A stretch of 64,000 nt of DNA, taken from Tachypleus tridentatus (taxonomy: Eukaryota; Arthropoda; Merostomata; Xiphosura; Limulidae). The translations under genes were made by a program, and so were the position numbers. This document shows positions 1 through 9,789 of the stretch, piece after piece. The notes below the pieces were generated by a model that saw only the letters and a list, made by a program, of their open reading frames with translations, did not search any database and had not been told where the DNA came from. Location: the NCBI RefSeq assembly GCF_004210375.1, contig NC_134829.1, positions 59,264,107 through 59,328,106 on the forward strand. Reading direction: 5' to 3'. Positions within the stretch are counted from its first letter, which is position 1. Each line of letters opens with the position of its first letter.

Positions 1-353
1 ATTTAAATATATTATATTGCCCCATATGCTATCATAACATGGTATATCTACATATCACAGACATATGGTTGTGGACATTTCTGCAGCAATCGGTTGAAAT
101 ACTTAATCACTTGTTTATAAAAATTTGGGATTTCAATCATTACGTTTGATAACTAGTCTTGCAATACACTCATTCTGGCTGTTAGAGCTATGATACGTTT
201 TTATTTCAGGTATCTTTTTCGTATATGTTTATAATTTCTAAGATAACTAAGCCAATTTCCTTCAAAAAAGGATTTGTCTGATAAAGAGTGGAGAATTAAA
301 AAATCTTGGGACAGAGTCTGATTACAGTGGCGATTTGGTAACAGAGTCATCTA
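1..353. other. Unassigned AT-rich sequence
   Basis: I see no open frame, splice-site pair or recognisable repeat here. It ends at the left target-site copy of the SINE that follows. Confidence 0.5.
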
Positions 354-366
354 TGCGTGGTCGTTT

Positions 367-649
367 GTTTGTTTGTTTGTTCTTTGAATTTCGCGCAAAG
401 CTACTCGAGTACTATCTGCGCTAGCCGTTCCTAATTTAGCAGTGTAAGACTAGAGAGAAGGCAGCTAGTCATCACCACCCACCGCCAACTCTTGGGCTAC
501 TCTTTTACCAACGAATAGTGGGATTGACCATCACATTATAACGTCTCCACGGCTAAAAGGACGAGCATGTTTGGTGCGACCGGGATTCGAGCCCGCGACC
601 CTCGGATTACGAGTCGAACGCCTTAACAAACTGGGCCATGCCGGGCCAT
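367..649 (-). repeat. tRNA-derived SINE, family 1, with target-site duplication
   Basis: On the minus strand the right end begins with a tRNA-like head. It has A-box-like and B-box-like segments (GGTTCGAATC-type) and an anticodon-loop region resembling tRNA-Thr(CGT). The body follows, and the element ends at the left in a GTTT-rich tail. A perfect 13-bp direct repeat, TGCGTGGTCGTTT, flanks it at 354-366 and 650-662, which is a typical target-site duplication from LINE-driven insertion. The element looks full length and little changed, so the insertion is fairly recent. It sits beside a LINE 5'-end segment. From memory, this SINE family is abundant in horseshoe crabs. Confidence 0.9.
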
Positions 650-705
650 TGCGTGGTCGTTTATCAGCAAGCTGTTTATTTTATGATTTTGTCTTTTTTA
701 GTGAT

Positions 706-1150
706 TGGGGAATCGAAAGTACAGAAAGGAACATTCAGTGCCTACTGACCCCACCCCCCCCAGGGAGTCCTACAAGGGGATGCACTACAATGCCAAACAA
801 GGATACAGCGTCAACGCCAAGGTTTCGTGAGCACTATACCCAAATATCAACATCAGACATAATGTCCACAACACCTGCTGAGAACATCCAATATTGGCAC
901 TTGGTTGACCCTAGCCCAACAGGACCAGTCGATTGATTCTGAAGGGCAACCCCAAGACCATATTTCTACAGGAATTCAAGACCAAATTGCAGAGTTGGGG
1001 TTGGACCTCTCAACCACCAGGATCTTCTTCTCCCCTTCACGAGTCGACATGCACGGCAAACACGTGGGTGGATGTTCAAACCCCAGAGGAGGTAGACTGA
1101 AAACCTTCCCTGGGAGATCACTTACCATGTACAGGAACCCACTTCGAGGG
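706..1150 (-). repeat. LINE 5'-end segment (dispersed repeat)
   Basis: This stretch is clearly related along its length to 26888-27330 and that segment's two tandem copies near 40.7-41.1 kb and 54.5-54.9 kb. In those copies it lies directly upstream, on the minus strand, of a LINE ORF1 remnant, so I read it as a LINE 5' untranslated or promoter region. Here it stands without ORF1. The open frames that cross it are chance frames in GC-richer repeat DNA. Confidence 0.65.
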
Positions 1151-1151
1151 G

Positions 1152-1405
1152 TATGTGATTGTAAACTATTTAGTATTGAACATTTAGTAAAATACTATCT
1201 CATAGGGAATAGTACTTAGTATTGAATTTTCGGTAAAACATTATGTGATAGGAAACTGTTAAGTGTTGAACAATAAGTAAAACACTGTCTGATGGGAAAC
1301 TTACTAAGTACTGAACATTCAGTAAAACACTACATGATGGGAACTACATAGTACTGAACATTTAGTATTACATTAGGTGATGGAAACTACTTAGTCTGAA
1401 AGACT
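1152..1405. repeat. Minisatellite, period about 43-46 bp, about five copies
   Basis: A unit close to AGTACTGAACATTTAGTAAA followed by about 24 bases ending near GATGGGAAACTACTT recurs about five times with substitutions and small indels. It directly abuts the LINE 5'-end segment on its left. No coding role is visible. Confidence 0.8.
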
Positions 1406-2462
1406 GAAGTTATTGTCCCTCTTAACGGTAATTATGGAAGCTCGAATTGCTAAAATCCGAGTTTAGATACACGTCATATGCAAAACACAGATAGCACATT
1501 GTGTAACTGTATGTTTTGCAACAAACAAACAAAACCTTCCTGGAAAATACTGAATATTAATTTGTATAGAAATAAGGTATATGAATAAACCATGAGTGAG
1601 GAAACAGAAATAAACTATAAAAACGCATTAATGTTAATGAAAAAATTAAAATAAATTTAACAGAAAACTGAATTAAATACAGGAAGGTAATATAAAAATA
1701 ACATACGCGATCAAAGCCCTGATGGGCAGGGCGGAACAGAATGGAACATTTGTGTACCCCGCCAGTAATCAAAACAATAATACGTATATGTCGCATCGAA
1801 ATATTGATTCGTGCAAGTTAAGAGATGGATTATTGTTTTCAATTACAACTTCGGATAATTCTCTAAAATAACTGGCCGAAAGTGAATTCATGCGCGCGCT
1901 CCTATATAGAGAGCAGAATCTGAAAAACAGTTAACTGGGAATATGGGTAGTTAAATAAAACAAAACAAGATGTTGCATAATCATACAGAGTTAAAGCAAA
2001 ATACATGTATAAAAGTTTCGAGAATGTATGTTTAGTGGAAACGTATACAAGGGAGATGGATGGGTAATGGTGCGTGAATTAACTTTGTCCCAGCACGATT
2101 GCTATAAGCAAAGTTTCAGAAAAAGCACAAAACAAAATGTTCTTGCTGCAGTCTGTCAACTTACGGTGCTATTTTAAAAATTAAGATTTTTTATGAATTT
2201 TCTTTTTCTGCAGGTCATATTTTTAACCCGAACTGAAAGCAATAAACTACTAACATTATGACTAACATTTCTATTGCATATAAATCTCTCAACAACTGGG
2301 TTTCTCGACATCACTGATTATGATTAACACTTCACCTTCTTTGAGGGTTCAAAAGGTTATTAATATTTCTGGAAATTTTTTGAGTGATTTGATCTTACTA
2401 ATTTTATAGGCCAAATCTAAAATCAATTTCAATTAAACATAGAGACAAAATACTTAACTGAA
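1406..2462. other. Unassigned intergenic sequence
   Basis: I recognise no gene or repeat family here. A TATA-like stretch near 1902-1910 follows GCGCGC, but no plausible coding exon lies beyond it. The minus-strand open frame near 1557-1796 has no domain signal. Confidence 0.4.
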
Positions 2463-2585
2463 CGCCCCCCAGTGGCTCATCAGTAAATCAGCGGATTGAC
2501 GCTGCTAAAAACCAGCTTTCAATACTTCTGGTGGAGACTAAGCACGGATAGCCCAGTGTGTACCTATGCGCTTAACAAGAACTTA
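2463..2585 (+). repeat. SINE family 2, degraded copy
   Basis: It starts with a CCCCCCAGTGGCTCA-like tRNA-derived head and continues into an AAGCACGGATAGCCCAGTG-like body. The body is shared, in sense or antisense, with copies near 2707-2815, 3985-4110, 17399-17525 and 18800-18925. Confidence 0.65.
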
Positions 2586-2706
2586 ATTAATCTATATGCA
2601 ATATTTTAGGAGAAGGTTCAAGTTAGTTAATAAACTAAATATAAAAATCTGATGTCAAAATAAAATAGTAAACCAGAACAAGTAAAATAATGTGAAAAGA
2701 CCGACA

Positions 2707-2815
2707 GTTTGTTTGGTTGTTTGTTCTTAAGCACAAAGTCACAAAATGGACTATCTGTACTATACCCATCACAGGTATCAAACCCGTATTTTAGTGGTTG
2801 GTTTGAAAGACTGAG
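2707..2815 (-). repeat. SINE family 2, degraded copy
   Basis: A GTTT-rich tail at the left is followed by TTCTTAAGCACAAAG and CTATCTGTACTATACCCATC. This is the antisense of the family 2 body, so the element lies on the minus strand. It is truncated at the tRNA-like end. Confidence 0.65.
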
Positions 2816-3067
2816 AAAAAAAAGCCAGGGGAATAAGTAAGTCGATGAAGTTTTAAAAGAAAGTACTCTAGAGAAAGGCATAAAATTATATTGAAATATT
2901 TCAGATCTCAGAAAACAATAATGCTTAAATGCCTAAAATACTATTAATAATGAGTAAGAGGCTGAGAAAGTAAAACGGAAATAAATGTATGATACATTTT
3001 GAGCAAATAAAACTTTAATCCAAAATGCATTATTTTTTATTTATCTAACATCTTTCGTTTTCTGCAG

Positions 3068-3336
3068 CTCAGCATGGCCAGGTGGGTTAAGGCATTCGAC
3101 TCGTAATCTAGGGGTCGCGGGTTCGAATCTCCGTCGCACCAAACATGCTCGCCCTTTCAGTCGTGGGAGCGTTATAATGTGACGGTCAATCCCGTTATTC
3201 GTTGGTAAAGAGTAGCTCAAGAGTTGGTGGTAGGTGGTGATGACTAACTGCCTTCCCTCTAGTCTTACACTGCTAAATTAGGGACGGCGAGCGCAGATAG
3301 CCCTCGTTTAGCTTTGCGATATTCAAAAAAAACAAA
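3068..3336 (+). repeat. tRNA-derived SINE, family 1, with target-site duplication
   Basis: Plus-strand copy of the same family as 367-649. The tRNA-like head (GGTTCGAATCTCCG near 3119-3135) is at the left, the body follows, and a short A-rich tail lies at 3325-3336. A 15-bp direct repeat with one mismatch flanks it (3053-3067 and 3337-3351, TTTCnTTTTCTGCAG). Confidence 0.88.
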
Positions 3337-3599
3337 TTTCCTTTTCTGCAGAACTAAAACCATTACAGCCGTGTATAGAAGTATATGTTGAAACTCGGAC
3401 TTCTATACTGATACAGTTTAAAGCTGCCATCTCCACACTGAGAGCATTTTGCATAACGTTTTAATGCATGTTAAACCGCAAATCATTTATGTATGTGAAA
3501 TGTAACAAAGTTATACTACATTTCTTTCGCGAAACACGAAAAGTGTTCTTTAAGAGTCTCACCGTTGGTTCAATGTTAATCCTTAATACTAATGTTTGG

Positions 3600-3675
3600 T
3601 TTTCGATCTTCGTTGCTGGCACACTCAGATAGCTCAATCTACAGATTCGTGTTTAACAACAAACATATCTGGATA
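3600..3675 (+). repeat. Possible SINE family 2 fragment
   Basis: A short stretch with TTTTCGATCTTCGTTGCTGG and CAGATAGCTCAATCT resembles the central body of family 2 and ends in an ACAACAAAC tail. It is diverged and truncated, so the family assignment is tentative. Confidence 0.4.
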
Positions 3676-3984
3676 ACAAACCGAGATCTTAGAAAAGTAA
3701 TAAAAACCTGCTTTACTTTGGTGCTGTTTAAATTAACACCAGAAGCTCAAAATTAATTTAGGATTCCAGTATTTGTTACCAAGGTAATTGTATGGCCTTA
3801 ATTATCTCATCATACCTGATTGAATACTTCGATGTATTCAATAATTAAGTACTCGATATTGTTATGAGACATGATAACTCGTAAACCAGTGAACGAAATA
3901 GAGAGGGCTTCTAATACGATATATATATGTACATAAGACTCATAATATTATATAAACGCTCTTATCTTATCACTTAAACTTGGA

Positions 3985-4110
3985 GCCTTTCTTTGTTTTT
4001 TAAGCACAAGCTTTCTTAATGAGCTATCTGTGCTATGCTCACCGCGAGCGTAAAACCTTATGTATAGTGTTATAAGCCCCAGAGTTACAGTTGGGCTACC
4101 GAGAATGGGG
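3985..4110 (-). repeat. SINE family 2, degraded copy
   Basis: The antisense family 2 body is recognisable by TTTTTTAAGCACAAGC, then GAGCTATCTGTGCTATGCTC, then a diverged tRNA-like head near 4075-4110. The minus-strand open frame here is incidental. Confidence 0.6.
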
Positions 4111-5040
4111 GTAGGGTACTTTAGAATAGCGAACAAAGCCTAAACTCTCATGAAAACTGCTTATTTTGATTGTAATTAATCTCACCTTGTTATGTTACCA
4201 AGCTCTTTGCGAAATACACTGAAACTAATGATCCTGGATTGTACGAATAAACGAGTGTTTATTGCTGGCACTAGTTAATACGGCGTGCAAAGGACAGGGA
4301 CTTGAACATTGATGAAAAACAGAGCACGTTTTCAAGTATGTGATGGGGTTGGTGAGGGTTGGGGGGATATAGGAGACTATGGGGAGTGTGGGCTATTTCT
4401 GGTACACACAGGGTAAATAATCATAAGAAGCAAACGTATCCCTTTTGTAGTATTTATAGATGATTTGTGACTTACAGAAAGGGTACTTTACTATAGAGTA
4501 AAAGACATGACTTCAACCCACCCATCTTCTTCCTTCTGCAAGTCACTGTTAGTGTGTAATATTTGTTTTGTTACAAGCAAAAGTCGCAGTAAAAATAAAA
4601 AAAAAGCAGAAGCTGTAATTAAGAAGTTAAAAAGACACGAAACTGTATAATTCATTGTTCATAGTTCGTTTCTTTCACTTTACAAGTTCTTCATAAGTCA
4701 CATCCAACCCAAAGAAACATCGATAAGGAATATTTCCACATTACGTCATACGAAAGAACTGTTGGTTTGAGCATCTGAAATTTAAAAACAAATCACTTAT
4801 TTACGTTACTTACACCATTACATTATGTAACATATCACATTCATGTGATCACAAGATTGTAGCAAGACATCTTGATTAATTGAGTTCCTGCACAAACAGG
4901 ATGGTAATACATTGTTGTTTATTTTATAACCCGAGTAATTTAACCAATAAATAGGACTAAGCTGAATGAAATCAAAATATTCATAGTTATTAATCTAAGT
5001 GATTTGTATTTCATAAACGAATAAGTTTTATTTCAGTCTT
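4111..5040. other. Unassigned intergenic sequence
   Basis: I see no gene and no clear repeat. It includes a short G-rich stretch near 4343-4395. Confidence 0.4.
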
Positions 5041-5260
5041 TTCTAGCAAAGCCGTATGAAGGGTTAACTGCGCATAACAGACTCTAATTTTGCACTGATA
5101 GACTAAAGGGAAGATAGCTGGTCGAATCCCACAGCAAACTCTTGGGATAATCTTAGCTGACCAAATAGTTGGATCTATTCGCCACTATTAAGGTGCAACC
5201 ACAGCCTTAAAGTGTAGAGCATATTTTAACGGCATCAAGTCGCATCCGGAATCCCAAAAT
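5041..5260 (-). repeat. SINE family 1, old degraded copy
   Basis: Antisense remnants of the family 1 body appear in order: GCAAAGCCGTATGAAGGG, AAGGGAAGATAGCTGGTC, CAAACTCTTGGGATAATCTT, and a decayed tRNA-like end near 5240. It is much more diverged than the copies at 367 and 3068. Confidence 0.6.
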
Positions 5261-5832
5261 TGTTATTCCTAGCACACTCTTCACAAACCCACGCCCCGTG
5301 GCGTAAACTATGTACATGAACAAAACATTAGCAGTAAACTAAAATATTTAAAAAAAACATTTTTAGTAAGTTAGATTAATCAGGATTATAAGAATCAGAA
5401 ACTTAATTCCCAAAAGTCATGAATCATAATGTTAACAGACGGACTTGACTCAATTTGGAAACATTTTCTGGTGATGCTTTAACATAAATAAGAAACATTT
5501 TATATAATGGTAACAGAAGTGAGCAAATTCAATAGACTTCAATTCTGTTATTTCCAATTAATCTAGTTATATTAATCTACTTTAATTAATACGTCTGTGC
5601 GTGCCCTGTCACCCACAATGTTTCTAGTTGAATTATAATGCGAATCCTTCCAATGTTAAAACATGCTTAACCATCTTCATTATAATTGTTTCTTGCAGGA
5701 GATTCAGAAAACGAACATAATAAAATGATGAACAAAAATTGGGTATCCTGTGAAAAAGAAATAAGTTCAGGAAAGGAAATAAACTATATCTGTGTACATG
5801 TACATAAAATTTCTGCTTTAAGTGAGCTGAAA
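5261..5832. other. Unassigned sequence left of the assembly gap
   Basis: Mostly AT-rich. A TTGTTTCTTGCAG acceptor-like string at about 5685-5698 is followed by a short open stretch that runs into the N gap, but nothing identifies it as an exon. Confidence 0.35.
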
Positions 5833-6332
5833 NNNNNNNNNNNNNNNNNNNNNNNNNNNNNNNNNNNNNNNNNNNNNNNNNNNNNNNNNNNNNNNNNNNN
5901 NNNNNNNNNNNNNNNNNNNNNNNNNNNNNNNNNNNNNNNNNNNNNNNNNNNNNNNNNNNNNNNNNNNNNNNNNNNNNNNNNNNNNNNNNNNNNNNNNNNN
6001 NNNNNNNNNNNNNNNNNNNNNNNNNNNNNNNNNNNNNNNNNNNNNNNNNNNNNNNNNNNNNNNNNNNNNNNNNNNNNNNNNNNNNNNNNNNNNNNNNNNN
6101 NNNNNNNNNNNNNNNNNNNNNNNNNNNNNNNNNNNNNNNNNNNNNNNNNNNNNNNNNNNNNNNNNNNNNNNNNNNNNNNNNNNNNNNNNNNNNNNNNNNN
6201 NNNNNNNNNNNNNNNNNNNNNNNNNNNNNNNNNNNNNNNNNNNNNNNNNNNNNNNNNNNNNNNNNNNNNNNNNNNNNNNNNNNNNNNNNNNNNNNNNNNN
6301 NNNNNNNNNNNNNNNNNNNNNNNNNNNNNNNN
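5833..6332. other. Assembly gap, 500 N
   Basis: Exactly 500 undetermined bases, a conventional fixed-size scaffold gap, so the true distance is unknown. The open frames that span it are artefacts of translating N. Confidence 0.98.
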
Positions 6333-9300
6333 AATGAAACCAAAATTGTAACACAATTAACAAAGTCTATGAAGTAATTTAAATTGACAGATTAACTTAA
6401 ATTTTTCCACAACAAGGGATGAGTACTTTCAATCAATATAATTATGACAAACCTTTTACACATAAAAATATAACATTCATTAGTTTTAAAAACACGTGTG
6501 GTACATTTTCATAACATTTCTTGTAAACATGTCACATTAATTTGGTCTGTGTACAGTCAGCTGTGAAAACTGTTAAATTACAGGCCCCACACTTGTGCCT
6601 TGTGAATGTATGATGTTTAACTTGTGACAATTCAACACATTATTTTCTTTACAAATTCTTGTGCTACTACTTTGATTTTTCTTAGCATTGAATGGAAAAT
6701 TTGTTGCATAACTATCAACTATTATGGACAAGTTCATTTCTTTATTTGTAGTTTTTTTGTAACTAAGTATGCAATAGAAATGAATATTATAATGTTACTA
6801 AAGATTTGTGGTACCAAACTACTATACCTTTTAAAAGAGGACAGCACACTTGTCACATCTGAACTGGATTGTGAAGATGTAGGTAAATGGTCATCTAGTA
6901 GTTTGGTTTCTTTGCGTAAAATACCCTCTGTTTCCTGTCCTCAGAAAGGAGGATAAATAAAAATCAGTAATTTTTATTCATTATCAAACTAAATTTTAAA
7001 CTTTTTTTTCAAATAAAGATTTACTTTAATTTTACTTTTGAAAATTTAGCACTAATTAAAGTTTATTTCAAATAGTAGAATTCAGTGTATTTCTTTCTTT
7101 TCTTTATTGTAATAAAATAGGAGTTCTACTGATTAAAGATATATTTTAGCACTCTGCTTTATCAATTCTTTGTTAATTGTATGTTATGTATCAAAAGTAC
7201 TCTTTTTTTTTCCCATCACAATTTGTCTTCACGTCTCAGAAAATTATAATTTTATAATAGAAATTAAATTATTCAAAACTAAAAGTAACACTTTCTTTTG
7301 CTTGTCGAACTGTGAAGATTATTAAAAATCAAGCAACATAAAATATTAAACCTAAATCACATATACCATATGTATCTATCAAATCAAACAAAAGTATTAT
7401 TTATGTGTAATTGATTCAACTAATATACACCTTTTTGTATCTAAGATTACTTTTAATGCAGCAATTCTGACAACATAACACCTTAATAATTACTAAGTAT
7501 AGGAGCTTTAACCAGTTGTAATAAATTACTATATTAACAATGTTGAACTACAACTGGAAGTTCATACCCACAGTCAACATTTTTCTTTCTATGCTTGTTC
7601 TAATAGGAAGGTATTCAATGGAACTTTTAAGGAAAGTTTTAAGTCATCTGGTTTGTTTGTTTGTTTGTTTGCATCTGTGTATTAAAAATAAATTTTGAAG
7701 AAATAAAATCTCAAGATATAAAACAAAATTGATTAAACATTTTGGGTTTTAGTTAAAACTCCCAAAAAGTATCTGCAGTAGCTTACATCACAGAATACTC
7801 AAGGAGAAACTGTACTATCATTACTATCACTAACAGTCTTGTAATAATTCTGAAGACAAAAGGTGGAAGACTTTTGAAAAATCATCCTTTTACACTTGTG
7901 TTTCCATAACAGGCAGTTGCCATCCATTCTACAAAGTTTCATCAGTCTTGTAATAACTTGTAAACACTAATAGACTTTCCTTTGTCTTATAATAATTTCT
8001 GAAGTGTGAAAATGTGAAAGACATTGAATCATAAGTCTTAATTTATTTTTAACACATTTGGTGTAACCTGTAATAACAGCTGTGTACAATTATGCTATAC
8101 AAGATATGCTTTAAGGTTTGAGCTTGCTTCTGGAACACAAAAAAAGAAATGATTTGACTGAGGTGTTAACAATTTTTAGTGGATTAGAAATTTTTCTGTA
8201 GATAACATTTTTGTGTAGTGTAATGAAAAAAATGGAAATAAAAACTCCAATGCAAGAGGTAATAAATTCAAGCTGTGGAAGCCTAAAGATATTTTTCTTT
8301 TGATGTTTTTTTAAATCAAGAGCTGTATGCAGTAATGCAGTTTGCTTGGTAATGTTGTGTGGGTTGTAAAGTGTCAACTTCCAGAGAACCACTTGGTAAG
8401 GCTTTTCACCATTATGTTGTGTATAATATGGATTCCTTTAGATGAAGTTCCTTCTTCAAGTACCCATCTGAGAACAATGAAACTGGAACTTATATCAAAT
8501 ACTCAAGTACTGGCTCTACTCATTTTCACATTTTCAAAAATTCCTTTTTGTAAGAAGCAAAGTTCCTATGATATTTGCAAGAATAACCTGCTATTAAGCA
8601 CACAGAGATGGTAATTGTTCACATTCATTGCATAAGTAACATGTATTATTCTGTACAGCCTTGTCTGTAAACATTGCTTGGCTAACATAGAGTACTTGAA
8701 ATGAGTTGTTCATCTTAGGTTCACCAAAATGCCTATTACTGCTTTCTAACTAAAAACACCAACATTAATAACAAGCTGTATAGCATGTGCAGTGAAGCTC
8801 AGAGTAGATATTAAGTTCATTCTTTTCACCATGTTTGCTCAACTGTCTCTCAGCAATATGTCTTTGATTTGTACTGGTCTCATTCAGCATATTCCTGGAA
8901 GTCTGTCAAAAATTCTCTTCAGTATGAGATCCAAATATTAGATATACATTGACAACAGCCAATATTCTCTTCCAGTCATGCTCATTCCAGTTAGTAGTAA
9001 GAACAATAAGTACTTCTGTCACTCCTGTAAATATTCAGCAGTGAAAGAGATGTTATGGGCAGCATTTTATACTGTTAAAAAACTTTAATTTTTATCCACT
9101 TTACAATATATTTCTTCAAACACATAGGTGCAGAAAATTTTCCCATTTTTTTTTATGTTGTACCTTGGTCGTAGTGCAATAATAAAGTACCAAAAAATCA
9201 ACATCTGACACTACAGTATATAAATGACCATATGTTGCAATTATTTGTTATTTTATAGTCATATGCTTTAGATCTGAAGTAATTTATGGTCCATGCCTGT

Positions 9301-9789
9301 GGTATATTCAATATTTCTAAGAATGTAGTTTATGTTATAGTATTTGATGCATTAACTCTCTCTTTCACCCATTTTCTATTTATTCTTTTCCAAATGTACT
9401 ATAATGGTTTTTCAAATGAGTCCAAATACTGGAAGTAATTTTCTACTTTATTTTTTTATCACACTGGACACACTTCTGATGAACATAGAGTATACTGTGT
9501 TGCACCAATATACAACTTTTTAAAGAATTATTACACTTTGCTCTTACAAGTCCCTTCAGTCACCTGTAAAATTAAAACTCATATGCTGCTGCTCAACATA
9601 TGAGTGTCTATTAAATCAGAATGCTTTTATGCACACCACTTTCCCATCTGAAAAGAAACAGTTATAGCTCCTAGTTAAGATTTAAAAAGTACCTTTATTA
9701 TACTAATCTTCAGTAATATTTGATTTAAATTTGCTTGGTTCATAGCATTACCATTATTTTGAAATTTGGAAGAAGATGTAAGCACTGGA
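6333..9789. other. AT-rich noncoding region
   Basis: Low CpG, long AT-rich stretches and no open frame with recognisable domains. A (TTTG)n simple repeat occupies about 7651-7671. It resembles intron or 3'UTR sequence and could belong to the minus-strand gene whose first coding exon lies at 16835-17039, but no downstream exon could be identified. Confidence 0.4.

Noticed and set aside
580-648. tRNA-like sequence as a tRNA gene (also at 3071, 17399 and 28520)
   Set aside because: Each is joined to a SINE body and tail, and three of the four are flanked by target-site duplications; acceptor-stem pairing is not kept.
571-1219. Plus-strand open frames of 121 and 104 codons
   Set aside because: They run through the tRNA-like head of a SINE and a dispersed LINE 5' segment, with no protein-like domain.
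1890-1925. TATA-like promoter after GCGCGC
   Set aside because: No initiator, no downstream coding exon and no conservation evidence.
5685-5832. Plus-strand exon after TTGTTTCTTGCAG
   Set aside because: The acceptor is reasonable, but the frame has no recognisable content, no clear donor and runs into the gap.
5633-6363. Several open frames of 181-236 codons on both strands
   Set aside because: They are made almost entirely of undetermined residues from the 500-N gap.
7651-7671. (TTTG)n as a SINE tail
   Set aside because: No SINE body adjoins it on either side; left as a simple repeat.
8800-9000. Minus-strand coding-like stretch (NETSTNQRHIAERQLSKHG)
   Set aside because: It is short, interrupted by stops, and has no splice sites or family match; more likely 3'UTR or intron sequence.
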